Positions 33,448 through 43,863 of a DNA stretch of 64,000 nt are shown here, one piece after another; position 1 is the stretch's first letter; every line of letters starts with the position of its first letter. The notes beneath the pieces were generated by a model. It had not been told where the DNA came from. It made no database searches and was given only the letters and a program-made list of their open reading frames with translations. Made by a program: the position numbers and the translations under genes. Source of the stretch: Micromonospora yangpuensis (lineage in GTDB: Bacteria; Actinomycetota; Actinomycetes; Mycobacteriales; Micromonosporaceae); assembly GCF_900091615.1 (NCBI RefSeq), contig NZ_FMIA01000002.1:3906001-3970000 (forward strand), read 5' to 3'.

Positions 33448-34056
33448 GATTGCTCCTCACGTCGTGCCGTCGACGTCGACGGCGGTGGACCAGCCGGTGC
33501 CGGCGGAATCGGCAAAGGCTGGACGGATCAGCCGACGACCGGCCCGATCAGGACCGGTCGTACGGGTCGGACGATGGCGAATGGGCGACCCGACCCGCGT
33601 ACCGGAGTCGTTCCGGCTACCCAGGACGGACCGGATCGGGTCAGGCTGACCTCGCCCGGTCACCGGGCGGCCCGGCCGCTAACCGCGTCGGGGCGCGGCT
33701 GGCCGCTAACCGCGTCACGGTGCGGCCCGGCCGTTATCCGCGTCAGGGTGCGGCCCGGCCGTTATCCGCGTCGTGGTGCCGAACCGGCGGGCCCGGGGCG
33801 CGGATGTTGCCGCTCCGGGCCGCGCCCAGGTCGCAGCGGGGCACCGGGGCACGGCGTGACACGCCTGATGCGGGTGCTGAGCAGCTGCGGCACGGTGGGA
33901 CTCCCCGGTCGGCTCGATCGGACGGTACCCGTCGACGGTAGGCAGATCCGGGGCACCCCGCAACGGGATTCCCGGCAGGATGGGTCTGCTGAGCCCGCCG
34001 ACCATGCCGGCTCGGCGGCCGGTGCCCCGTCCACCCATTCGTTAGCCTCGACGGTC
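33448..34056. other. Intergenic region with tandem repeats
   Basis: About 610 bases between rtcB and the esterase gene. I see no convincing gene in either strand. It contains a four-copy tandem repeat (33667-33778), and the promoters of both flanking divergent genes must lie here. No promoter could be pinned down. Confidence 0.6.
33667..33778 (+). repeat. Tandem repeat, about 4 x 28 bp
   Basis: Four units share the core GGCCGCTAACCGCGTC or its variant GGCCGTTATCCGCGTC, separated by GCGGCCC-type spacers. The last two copies are nearly identical. No spacers unlike the repeat are present, so it is not CRISPR. Confidence 0.8.
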
Positions 34057-34995
34057 ATGGCGCGGATCCGTTGTGACTTCTTCTCCGAGACGCTCGGCCT
34101 CAGCACGTCGATGACGGTGCTGCTACCGGAGCGGGCCGCGACGCAGATCGGCATGTCCGGCAGCACCCGTACCGGTGATCCGCCGGTGCTCTACCTGCTG
34201 CACGGCCTCAGCGACGACGACACGACCTGGCTGCGCCGTACCTCGGTCGAGCGGTACGTCGCGCCCCTGGGTCTGGCGGTGGTGATGCCGCAGGTCGCGC
34301 GGAGCCTCTACGCCGACCAGGAGTACGGCAGCCAGTACTGGACGTTCCTCAGCCAGGAGCTACCGAAGGTCTGCCACTCGTTCTTCCGGCTCTCCCGCCG
34401 CCGCGCCGACACCTTCGTGGCCGGGCTCTCCATGGGCGGGTACGGCGCCCTCAAGTGGGCGTTGCAGCAACCGGGACGGTTCGCCGCGGCGGCCAGCCTC
34501 TCCGGCGCCCTGGACCTGGCCTCCCGTCACCGGCACCCGCAACGCCCTCTCGATCCGGCCACCTGGCACGCCGCCTTCGGCGACCGGACCGTCCGGGGCA
34601 CCGACGACGACCTGCTGACCCTGCTCGACCGGGCCACCTCCGTGCCCACCCGTAGCCGTCCCGACACCGGCAACACTGACGGAGCCGGCCACGGTGCCGG
34701 TGCCGCCAGTGGTGCCGGAGCCGAAGCCGGCCGCGGTGCCGGTGCCGGTAGTGTTGCCGGTGCCGGCAGCGATGGTGACCGCGCTGATGGAGACGGCGGG
34801 CTGCCGGCGCTCTGGATCGGCTGCGGTACCGGCGACTTCCTCTACGACGACAACGTCCGCTTCGCCGACGCGCTCCAGCGGGCCGGCGTACCGGCCACGG
34901 TGGACTTCTCCTCCGGCGGGCACGACTGGGAGTACTGGGACCGCGCGATCCGCGACGTGCTCGCCTGGCTGCCGCTGGCCCCCACCACCGACTGA
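34057..34995 (+). CDS. Esterase D/antigen-85-type alpha/beta hydrolase with Gly/Ala-rich insertion
   Basis: 312 residues from ATG 34057. It has the putative-esterase (PF00756-type) pattern: VLYLLHGLSDDDTTWLR, nucleophile Ser125 in GLSMGGYGALKWAL, acid in CGTGDFLYDDN, base in GGHDWEYW. S-formylglutathione hydrolases and mycolyl/acyl esterases share this fold. There is no signal peptide. An insertion of about 40 residues, nearly all Gly, Ala, Ser and Asp (about 208-248), interrupts the fold before the acid strand. It is encoded by low-complexity GGTGCCGGTGCC-type DNA and is probably a surface loop. The substrate is unknown. Confidence 0.82.
   Translation: MARIRCDFFSETLGLSTSMTVLLPERAATQIGMSGSTRTGDPPVLYLLHGLSDDDTTWLRRTSVERYVAPLGLAVVMPQVARSLYADQEYGSQYWTFLSQELPKVCHSFFRLSRRRADTFVAGLSMGGYGALKWALQQPGRFAAAASLSGALDLASRHRHPQRPLDPATWHAAFGDRTVRGTDDDLLTLLDRATSVPTRSRPDTGNTDGAGHGAGAASGAGAEAGRGAGAGSVAGAGSDGDRADGDGGLPALWIGCGTGDFLYDDNVRFADALQRAGVPATVDFSSGGHDWEYWDRAIRDVLAWLPLAPTTD
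34681..34800 (+). repeat. Low-complexity Gly/Ala-coding DNA inside the esterase gene
   Basis: Degenerate repeats of GGTGCCGGTGCC and GGAGCC-like hexamers encode GAGAGS-type protein sequence, indicating expansion by slippage or unequal crossing-over. Confidence 0.75.
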
Positions 34996-35073
34996 CCCGA
35001 CCGACGCCTGTCCCCACCACCGACGGCCGTCCCCACCGCGCCGAAGCCCATCGCGTCACGCCCGAATCCAACT

Positions 35074-35124
35074 GTGAGAGGGGTACCCCGCTCTACCGAA
35101 TGCGTTAACAGGGGGCCCTTCCTT
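35074..35124 (-). repeat. 51-bp dispersed repeat, copy 2 (opposite orientation)
   Basis: Reverse complement of the element at 21787-21837 with two mismatches in the centre. Here its last bases include part of the TAA stop codon of the VanX-like gene (35123-35125). Confidence 0.85.
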
Positions 35125-35947
35125 ACCTGCGGAGGGAGGTGCGGGTGATCGGGAAGTCGAAGTACGTCCCGGGGTACGGCTCGTCGGTGAAGCGGTAGTG
35201 CCACCACTCACGGGGGTAGTTGACGAATCCGCCCTCGGTCATCAGCCGCCGCAGCAGCAGCCGGTTCTCCCGGGCGGCACGCGGGACACCGGTCGCGGCG
35301 GTGGCCGCGAGCGGGTCGAAGCAGTCGAAACCGGTGCCCATGTCCACACTGTCGTCGGGGTACCGCAGTGCCTGCGCGGCGGTGCAGGCCACCGGGGGCG
35401 TACCCGGCGCGGCTGGTGGTGAGGTGACGGCTGGCAGGGCGACCAGGGTCAGGTCCACCGTGCTGCCCCGGCTGTGCGCGGTCGGCGCACCCAGGTACCC
35501 GGCGTCGAACAGTTCGGACTTCGCCACCCGGGGATGGAACTCCGGACCGGTGTCCGGCCCACCCGGTTGGCGGGCCCAGGCCACGATGTCGTCCACGGCG
35601 CGTTGCGGGCGGTAGCAGTCGTACACCTTGAGGGTGTGACCCTGCTCGACGGCGGTGGCCTGCACCCGGCGGAGCGCGTCGGCGGCCGCCCTGGTGAGCA
35701 GGCAGAGCGGCTCGCGGTAGCCGTCCAGCGGCCGGCCGACGAAGTTGTGCGCGGTGGCGTACCGCAGGTCGGTGCGGATGGTCGGGTCGACGTCGGCGAG
35801 GGCCACCACGTCCGCCGGCGCGCGCGGCTCGGCGGAGGCGGTGGGTGTCGGCGGTGGCTGTGGCGGGTGCCGCTGGCAGGCGGCCAGCAGCACCGCGGCG
35901 ACCAGGCCCAGGACAACGACCAGGCCCAGGACAACGCCCCGGCGCAT
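35123..35947 (-). CDS. VanX-like D-Ala-D-Ala dipeptidase lipoprotein (peptidase M15D)
   Basis: 274 residues from ATG 35947. A lipoprotein signal ends at LAACQ (Cys24), then a Pro-rich spacer. The M15D zinc and catalytic motifs are seen: HSRGSTVDLTL (His...Asp zinc ligands) and EWWHYRF (catalytic Glu and zinc His), with RTDLRYATAHNFVGRPL and YDCYRPQRAV typical of VanX. Unlike cytoplasmic VanX this protein is exported and anchored, so a role in peptidoglycan turnover rather than glycopeptide resistance is likely. An insert (TSPPAAPGTPPVACTAAQA) lies between the two zinc motifs. The stop lies inside the 51-bp repeat. Confidence 0.85.
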   Translation of the reverse strand: MRRGVVLGLVVVLGLVAAVLLAACQRHPPQPPPTPTASAEPRAPADVVALADVDPTIRTDLRYATAHNFVGRPLDGYREPLCLLTRAAADALRRVQATAVEQGHTLKVYDCYRPQRAVDDIVAWARQPGGPDTGPEFHPRVAKSELFDAGYLGAPTAHSRGSTVDLTLVALPAVTSPPAAPGTPPVACTAAQALRYPDDSVDMGTGFDCFDPLAATAATGVPRAARENRLLLRRLMTEGGFVNYPREWWHYRFTDEPYPGTYFDFPITRTSLRR

Positions 35948-35979
35948 GGCCGGACCACCCACGCACGCTGTCGCCAAGG

Positions 35980-37224
35980 TCAGCCGGGGTCGGCGTCGCC
36001 ACCGGTGGCGCGCAGGGGTCGACGGCGGCGGCTGAACAGGGAGGTCAGCAGGCCGGTGCCGACCAGGCCGACCGCGACCACCAGCAGGGTCCACCAGCGG
36101 CCGACGCGGGCCAGCCCGTCACTGTGGGTGGCCGCCCGGCCGGTGTCGACCACCGGCAGGGTCGCCCCGGTGGTGGGGCTCGGAGTGAGCGTCTCGCCGG
36201 GAGCGACCAGCCGCCCCACCGAGGCGTCGCGGGGCAGCGCGAACCCCCAGTCGAGCAGGGTCGCACCCTGCTGCCAGCCGCGTTGCCGGTCGACCTCCGC
36301 GCCGAGCAGGGTGACCACCAGCCGACGGCCGCCCCGCTCGGCCGCGCCGACGTAGGTGTGCCGGGCCAGGTCGGTGAAGCCGGTCTTGCCACCCAACGCT
36401 CCCGGGTACCGCTGGATGAGCTGGTTGTCGTTCTGGATCTCGTAGCCCTTGCGGCGCAGCGCCGGCTGGGCCGGCACCCGGGCCCGCTCGGTCAGCTCGT
36501 ACCGGCGGAACCGCGCGTCGGCGAAGCAGGCCCGGGCGATCAGCGCCAGGTCGTAGGCGCTGGTGAACTGCCCCGGGCCGTCCAGCCCGGACGGGGTGAC
36601 CGCGTGGGTCTGCAACGCGCCCAACCGTCGGGCCTGCTCGTTCATCGCCCGTACCCCGCCGGGCAGCCCGTCGGGGCCACCGCCGAGGCGGGCCAGCAGG
36701 TTGGCCGCGTCGTTGCCGGAGGTGAGCAGCAGCCCGAGCCAGACGCTCTCCAGCGGGTAGTGGCCGCCCTCGACCAGCCCCATCGCGGAACTGCCCGGCT
36801 CGATGTCCACGTCACCGTGGGTCGCCGTCACCAGTTGGCCCGGGTCCAGTCGCGGCAGCATCGTGGCGGCCAGCAGGAGCTTCTGCACGCTCGCCGGGGT
36901 GGCGTACTCGTGCGGGCCGCAGCCACCCAGCACCGCACCGGTGTCCAGGTCGGCGACCAGCCACGAGGTCGCGCTGACCGCCGGTGGCCGGGTCGCCCCC
37001 GCCGGGGCCACCAACCCGGGCGTGGCCAGGCCGGTCCCACCGACGGTGCGCGACACCGGGTCGACCCGGGGCGGGGTCGGTCGCGGTGGTCGCGTGGCGG
37101 GCACGCTCGGACAGGGTACGGTCGCCGACCCCGGGTCCGGGGCCGCGACGCCGGTGGCGGGTACGCCGAACGACGCCAGGAGCAGCGCGACGGTCAGCAC
37201 GGCGGCCCGACGGCAACCTCTCAC
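35980..37224 (-). CDS. D-alanyl-D-alanine carboxypeptidase (S11) 1
   Basis: 414 residues from a GTG. It has a signal peptide, a Pro-rich linker with a cysteine, then an S11 penicillin-binding domain with SxxK (Ser112-Lys115, ASVQK), SGN (169-171) and KTG (280-282, GGKTGFT). A C-terminal transmembrane helix (LLVVAVGLVGTGLLTSLF) and basic tail anchor it in the membrane with the catalytic domain outside. It removes the terminal D-Ala from peptidoglycan stem peptides. The next upstream gene is a close paralogue, so a tandem duplication is evident. Confidence 0.92.
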   Translation of the reverse strand: MRGCRRAAVLTVALLLASFGVPATGVAAPDPGSATVPCPSVPATRPPRPTPPRVDPVSRTVGGTGLATPGLVAPAGATRPPAVSATSWLVADLDTGAVLGGCGPHEYATPASVQKLLLAATMLPRLDPGQLVTATHGDVDIEPGSSAMGLVEGGHYPLESVWLGLLLTSGNDAANLLARLGGGPDGLPGGVRAMNEQARRLGALQTHAVTPSGLDGPGQFTSAYDLALIARACFADARFRRYELTERARVPAQPALRRKGYEIQNDNQLIQRYPGALGGKTGFTDLARHTYVGAAERGGRRLVVTLLGAEVDRQRGWQQGATLLDWGFALPRDASVGRLVAPGETLTPSPTTGATLPVVDTGRAATHSDGLARVGRWWTLLVVAVGLVGTGLLTSLFSRRRRPLRATGGDADPG

Positions 37225-37320
37225 GCCCTCACGCTAACCGCGCGGCGGTGCTCCGGTGGCCGGTCGGCGGATTCGGCCGTTGCCGCTGGTTCCGACGAAT
37301 CGGTGGACCACCCCCAGAAG

Positions 37321-37370
37321 GATCTTGGAAGAAGACGGCCCCTCCAGGAGGCACTTCCTTTCCAAGATCT
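37321..37370. promoter_or_regulatory. Hairpin in the gap between the two carboxypeptidase genes
   Basis: GATCTTGGAA (37321-37330) pairs with TTCCAAGATC (37360-37369), with inner GAAG/CTTC and CCTCC/GGAGG pairing. It could terminate the upstream gene or attenuate the downstream one; it lies about 100 bases before the start at 37224. Confidence 0.45.
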
Positions 37371-37416
37371 TTCCCGCCGCCGCACAACGACGGGAAGTCA
37401 CCGCTCCGGCAACACC

Positions 37417-37470
37417 GCGCCACCGGCCACCACGGGTCATCGTGCGCCACCGGCCACCACGGGTCACCGT
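37417..37470 (+). repeat. 27-bp direct tandem duplication
   Basis: Two head-to-tail copies beginning GCGCCACCGGCCACCACGGG, differing at one base. The second copy contains the stop codon (37464-37466) of carboxypeptidase 2, so the duplication lies across the end of that gene. Confidence 0.85.
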
Positions 37471-38843
37471 GTCCGGGGCCGGTCGGTGCGGCGTCGGCGG
37501 CGTACCAGCACCAGCCCCAGCACCAGTGCGGCCAGGGTGGCCGTGCCGGCGGCGTACCCGATGGTCAGCGGGCGTCGGTCGGCGGCGCTGTCGTCACGGG
37601 CCGGACGGGCGGCGGCCGGGCGGACGGTGCCCGCCGGCAGCGGCTCCGGCTCGGCCGTTACCCCGGTCGGGGCCGGGGTCGCACCGTCCAGCTCCCCCGG
37701 CTCGACGAGGCGCCCGACGGTGGCCTCCCGGGGCAGCGAGAAACCCCAGTCGAGCAGGGCGGCACCCTGCTCCCAGCCGCGCATCGGCCGGGGTTCCGCG
37801 CCGAGCAGGGTGGCCACCAGCCGGCGGCCGTCGCGTTCGGCCGCGCCGACGTAGGTGTGCCGGGCGTAGTCGGTGAAGCCGGTCTTGCCGCCCAACGCAC
37901 CCGGGTACCGGTAGATGAGCGGGTTCTCGTTCTGGATCTGGAAGCCCTTCTGCTTCAACGCGGGCTGGGCGGGGATCCGGGTGCGCTCGGCTCGGGCGTA
38001 CCGGCGGAAGGTGGGATCGGCGAAGCAGGCCCGGGCGATCAGCGCCAGGTCGTAGGCGCTGGTGAACTGACCGGGACCGTCCAGCCCGGACGGGGTGACC
38101 GCGTGGGTCTGCAACGCACCGAGCCGCCGGGCCTGCTCGTTCATCGCCCGCACCCCGCCAGCGGCACCGTCGGCCCCACCGCCGAGGCGGGCCAGCAGGT
38201 TGGCTGCCTCGTTGCCGGAGTTGAACAGCAGTCCCAGCCAGACCGTCTCCACGCTGTAGCGGCCTCCCGCCACCAGGCCGACGGCCGAGGAGTTCGGGGC
38301 GATGTCCAGGTCGGCGGGGGTCGCGGTGACGATCTGTTTCGGGTCCAGCCTCGGCATCATGGTGGCGGCCAGCAGGAGCTTCTGCACACTCGCCGGGGTG
38401 GCGTACTCGTGCGGGCCGCAGCCACCCAGCACCGCACCGGTGTCCAGGTCGGCGACCAGCCACGAGGTGGCGGTGATGGCCGGTGGCGCCGGCGTGCCGG
38501 GCGGGACCACCAGCCCGGCGGTGTCGAGTGCGGCCCCACCGACGACCCGGGCCGGCGGTACCGCCGGCGGCGGGGTCGGTCGGGGCGACCGGGTGACCTT
38601 GGGTGCGGCCACCCGTGGGCAGGGCACCGCCCCTCCGGCGGCGGCCGCCGTATCGTCCGGGGTGACCGCCCCGGACGGCGGCGACACCGGAGCCGGCGTC
38701 CCGGGACCCGGCGCGGCAGCGAACGGCACGGCAGCGAACGGCCCAGCAGCGACTGGAGTCGCGGCTGTCGGCGCGGCAACGGCCGGAACGGGAGCCGTCA
38801 GCAGGACGGCGGCCAGCATGGCGGCCGGGAGCCGAACTCTCAT
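37464..38843 (-). CDS. D-alanyl-D-alanine carboxypeptidase (S11) 2
   Basis: 459 residues, ATG 38843. It is closely similar to carboxypeptidase 1 through the catalytic domain, with long identical stretches such as the blocks around the SxxK (Ser152-Lys155) and the RLGALQTHAVTPSGLDGPGQF segment. SGN (NSGNEAAN) and KTG (GGKTGFT) are intact. Differences are a longer Ala/Pro-rich N-terminal linker and a different C-terminal tail ending in a transmembrane helix (YAAGTATLAALVLGLVLV) and Arg-rich tail. It is membrane-anchored and acts on peptidoglycan. Confidence 0.92.
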   Translation of the reverse strand: MRVRLPAAMLAAVLLTAPVPAVAAPTAATPVAAGPFAAVPFAAAPGPGTPAPVSPPSGAVTPDDTAAAAGGAVPCPRVAAPKVTRSPRPTPPPAVPPARVVGGAALDTAGLVVPPGTPAPPAITATSWLVADLDTGAVLGGCGPHEYATPASVQKLLLAATMMPRLDPKQIVTATPADLDIAPNSSAVGLVAGGRYSVETVWLGLLFNSGNEAANLLARLGGGADGAAGGVRAMNEQARRLGALQTHAVTPSGLDGPGQFTSAYDLALIARACFADPTFRRYARAERTRIPAQPALKQKGFQIQNENPLIYRYPGALGGKTGFTDYARHTYVGAAERDGRRLVATLLGAEPRPMRGWEQGAALLDWGFSLPREATVGRLVEPGELDGATPAPTGVTAEPEPLPAGTVRPAAARPARDDSAADRRPLTIGYAAGTATLAALVLGLVLVRRRRRTDRPRTR

Positions 38844-39214
38844 GGGGTGACCCTAACGCCCGGTGATGTCGTGGCTGACTCAGCTCGACAGGCGCTGCCG
38901 AAGGTCACCTGGGGCTCCTCTGTGCACAGCCGAGGGCGGCCGACAAAAACAATCCGCGCGTCGTTGAACTCCTCCCGCGCCGGTTCCGTATCCATCGCCG
39001 GAAGGACGGAACAGCGGGGTCCGCCATTGCCGGAGCGGACCCGGGGCAATTCCGGGCAACGGATCGCAGGCGTCGTACGCCTCGATCCACTGCCATGGTG
39101 GTCACCATAGCCAGTGGTGCCCGAATACCGTTCCCGCGCCACATCGCATCGCCGTTTCCGCAGGCAGTCACGCCCATGTTGACTGCATCGGCGGGTCAGT
39201 CAGAGGAGAGGTAC
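38844..39214. other. Intergenic region, divergent promoters
   Basis: About 370 bases between the start of carboxypeptidase 2 and the start of the triplicated secreted protein. GC content is lower than in the neighbouring genes. CCATGGTGGTCACCATAG around 39094-39111 is a small palindrome-like segment and TTGACT at 39178-39183 may be a -35 element. I find no gene. Confidence 0.4.
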
Positions 39215-40471
39215 ATGGCCAGGCGTACGCAGAAGAACGCCGTCCTGAAAATCGCCGGTGTCGGTGCCTTCGCGGCGCTGCTGCTCGGCGCGGGACTGCA
39301 ACTGGCATCTGCCGACGACAATTCGGCGACCGCCGTGTCGGTGACCTGCCCGACCGTCGCCGACAAGCTCGGAGCGGTGCCGGCGGCCGCGCAGGCCGGT
39401 GTGGACCAGGAGCTGCGGAACCTGGAGAACCAGATCGCCAACGTCAACGCCCGCCTCGCCCGGGAGCCCGGGGCCGCCCAGCAGCAGCTCGGTGACATCG
39501 CCGGCAAGCGCAACGCGGTGCTCGAACGGATCACCCTGAACATCACCCGGGTCGGCGGCACCGCTCCGGCCGGCCTGCAGGGCCTGGCCGCCTGTGCGCT
39601 GTCCAACGGTGCCGCCAGCGGCAACCCGAACGCGGGCAGCAACAACGCGGGCAACGGGAACAACAACGCGGGCAACAACAACGCTGCGGCACCGGCCGGC
39701 GCACAGACGGTGAACTGCCCCGACGTGTCCGGTCGCATCGGCGCGGTGCCGGCGGCGGCGCAGGCCAACATCGACCGGGAGCTGGCCGCCCTGCAGCAGC
39801 AGATCAACGAGGCCAATGCCCGGCTGGCCCAGCTCGCCGTCCGCCCCGAAGGCGGCCCCAACTTCGTGCAGCTGGCCATCCTCGGCCCGCTGGAGGACAA
39901 GCGGATCGCCGTACTGGACCGGATCCGGCAGAGCTTCACCCGGCTCGGTGCCGCCGCCCCGGCCGGCCTGGACGCCCTCGCGACCTGTGGGGTGAACGCA
40001 CCGGCCAACGCCGGCAACGCGGGCAACGCGGGCAACAACGCCGGCAACGGCAACGCCGGAAACAACAACGCCGGCAACGCGGGCAACAACGCCGGTAACG
40101 GCAACGCGGGTAACGGCAACGCGGGCAACGGGAACGGCAACGCGGGTAACGGCAACGCCGCACCGGCCGGCGCCCAGACGGTGAACTGCCCCGACGTGAC
40201 CGGCCGCATCGGCGCGGTCCCCGCCGCCGCGCAGGCCGGCGTCAACCAGGAGCTGGCCAACCTGCAGCAGCAGATCAACGAGGCCAACACCCGGCTGGCC
40301 CAGCTCGCCGTCCGCCCCGAAGGCGGCCCCAACTTCGTCCAGCTGGCCATCCTCGGCCCGCTGGAGGACAAGCGGATCGCGGTGATCAACCGGATCGCCA
40401 CCAACATCGGCCGGGTCACCGGCGAGCGCCCCGTCCCGCCGCTGGAGCTTGCCACCTGCGGCCTGAACTGA
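39215..40471 (+). CDS. Secreted protein with three copies of a Cys-bounded helical domain and Asn/Gly-rich linkers
   Basis: 418 residues from ATG 39215 with RBS GAGGAGAGG. A signal peptide (KIAGVGAFAALLLGAGLQLASA) is followed by three copies of a unit of about 80 residues that starts with NCPDV or TCPTV, continues as GRIGAVPAAAQA...EL..LQQQINEANARLAQL, and ends with LATCG or LAACA. Each unit has two cysteines and looks like a helical hairpin. Linkers consist of NAGN/GNGN repeats. Copies 2 and 3 are nearly identical, with copy 1 diverged and lacking the RPEGGPNFVQLAILGPLED segment. I do not recognise the family. It is probably a cell-surface or extracellular-matrix protein. Confidence 0.85.
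   Translation: MARRTQKNAVLKIAGVGAFAALLLGAGLQLASADDNSATAVSVTCPTVADKLGAVPAAAQAGVDQELRNLENQIANVNARLAREPGAAQQQLGDIAGKRNAVLERITLNITRVGGTAPAGLQGLAACALSNGAASGNPNAGSNNAGNGNNNAGNNNAAAPAGAQTVNCPDVSGRIGAVPAAAQANIDRELAALQQQINEANARLAQLAVRPEGGPNFVQLAILGPLEDKRIAVLDRIRQSFTRLGAAAPAGLDALATCGVNAPANAGNAGNAGNNAGNGNAGNNNAGNAGNNAGNGNAGNGNAGNGNGNAGNGNAAPAGAQTVNCPDVTGRIGAVPAAAQAGVNQELANLQQQINEANTRLAQLAVRPEGGPNFVQLAILGPLEDKRIAVINRIATNIGRVTGERPVPPLELATCGLN
40003..40158 (+). repeat. Asn/Gly/Ala-coding low-complexity repeat
   Basis: Degenerate 6- and 9-base units (GGCAACGCG, AACGCCGGC types) encode the NAGNAGNNAGNGN linker between domains 2 and 3. A shorter version at 39618-39690 separates domains 1 and 2. Confidence 0.85.
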
Positions 40472-40490
40472 TCACAGACGTCCCGGGCGG

Positions 40491-40539
40491 GGACGGTGAC
40501 GGGCGGTACCCGATCCGGGTGCCGCCCGTCGCGCCGTCC
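40491..40539. terminator. Hairpin terminator between convergent genes
   Basis: GACGGGCGGTACCCG (40498-40512) pairs with CGGGTGCCGCCCGTC (40516-40530) with one mismatch and a three-base loop. GGACGG/CCGTCC extend the stem. It lies between the stops of the secreted repeat protein and the MerR gene. Confidence 0.65.
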
Positions 40540-40545
40540 CGGCCC

Positions 40546-41277
40546 TCAGTCGGTCAGGCCGAGTTCCACCAGGTAGTCGTGCAGAGCGGACGACCCGCGC
40601 AGTCGCCGTAGGCTGCGCCGGTTCAGCTCCTGCTCCCGCCGGGCGAGTTCGGCCCGGACCCGCTGCGGGCTGCCGGTGGAGCGGATCTCGTCCAGCACCG
40701 CGTGCACGATGTCGAACGGGTAGTCACCCCGGCGCAGTAGCGTGACTACCTGCGCGGCCCGCAGCTCGGCCTCGTCGTACACCCGGTAGCCGGTGCCCGG
40801 TTGGCGGGTCGGGCGCAGCAGGCCACGGGCCTCCCAGACCCGCAGCTGGGAGGTGCGCACGCCGACCAGCGCGGCCACCTCGCCGATGCGGCTCCCCCGA
40901 CGGCGTACCGGTGCGGGAGCCGGGCCGGCCACCACGGTCTCGAAGGCGGCCAGCACCCGACGGATGTCGGCCCGTTCCCGGTCCAGCTCCGCGTGGCCGC
41001 CGTCGAGCGACGCCAGCGCCGCCGCCGGGTCACCCCGGTGGACCGCCGCCATGATCTCCCGGGTACGCGTCCAGCCGTGCCCCTCGGCCACCTGCCGGGC
41101 CACGGTCAGCGCCCGGGCGTGCGCGGTGGTGAAGACGCGGTAACCACTCGGGGTACGCGACACCGGTGGCAGCACCCCGAGGTCGACGTAGTTGCGCACC
41201 TGCTGCACGGAGATCCCGACCGTCGCCGCGAGGTCCACGCCCCGGATCCGACCCCGCTCGTCCGCCCGACCCGTCAC
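40546..41277 (-). CDS. MerR-type regulator with two HTH domains
   Basis: 243 residues from a GTG. Two MerR winged-helix units are visible in one chain: residues about 10-62 (RIRGVDLAATVGISVQQVRNYVDLGVLPPVSRTPSGYRVF) and about 128-180 (RIGEVAALVGVRTSQLRVWEARGLLRPTRQPGTGYRVYDE). They are joined by a helical region (AALASLDGGHAELDRERADIRRVLAAFETVV). Most MerR proteins have one HTH and dimerise through a coiled coil, so this may bind as a pseudo-dimer. It is divergent from the UvrA-like gene, its likely target. No cysteine metal site is seen. Confidence 0.88.
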   Translation of the reverse strand: MTGRADERGRIRGVDLAATVGISVQQVRNYVDLGVLPPVSRTPSGYRVFTTAHARALTVARQVAEGHGWTRTREIMAAVHRGDPAAALASLDGGHAELDRERADIRRVLAAFETVVAGPAPAPVRRRGSRIGEVAALVGVRTSQLRVWEARGLLRPTRQPGTGYRVYDEAELRAAQVVTLLRRGDYPFDIVHAVLDEIRSTGSPQRVRAELARREQELNRRSLRRLRGSSALHDYLVELGLTD

Positions 41278-41455
41278 CGGCCAAGCCTAGCGACTCCACG
41301 TGCGGTTGAGACTTTCACCGTCATATCGGCGGCGGACGAGCGTTGACGATCTTCCAAACCCTCTACGTGAAGTTGAGTGAGACAATTGAATGCGGCCAGG
41401 CCGGTACCGGGTACCGGCGGGATCCTCCCTGCCCAGAATCTCGCGAAGGGTTCGC
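41278..41455. promoter_or_regulatory. Divergent promoter region MerR / UvrA-like
   Basis: 178 bp. TTGACG at 41343-41348 followed after 19 bases by TGAAGT is a weak candidate for a MerR-type stretched-spacer promoter of the UvrA-like gene, with CTTC/GAAG half-sites (41351-41354 and 41369-41372). RBS GAAGGG precedes ATG 41456. Confidence 0.3.
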
Positions 41456-43738
<2,283 letters not shown>

Positions 43739-43802
43739 GGCGGAGCGCCACGGCTGGTCCGGCCCGCCGGTCCCGGGCCGCTGCCGGGTGTGGGGACGCC
43801 GT

Positions 43803-43836
43803 TGGCCGGTACCCCCCGGGTGGGGGGTACCGGCCA
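43803..43836. terminator. Perfect 15-bp hairpin between convergent genes
   Basis: TGGCCGGTACCCCCC (43803-43817) pairs perfectly with GGGGGGTACCGGCCA (43822-43836) across a four-base loop, between the stops of the UvrA-like and transglycosylase-like genes. It very probably terminates both. Confidence 0.8.
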
Positions 43837-43863
43837 GTCGGCCTTGAGCCTGTATCGCGGGGG

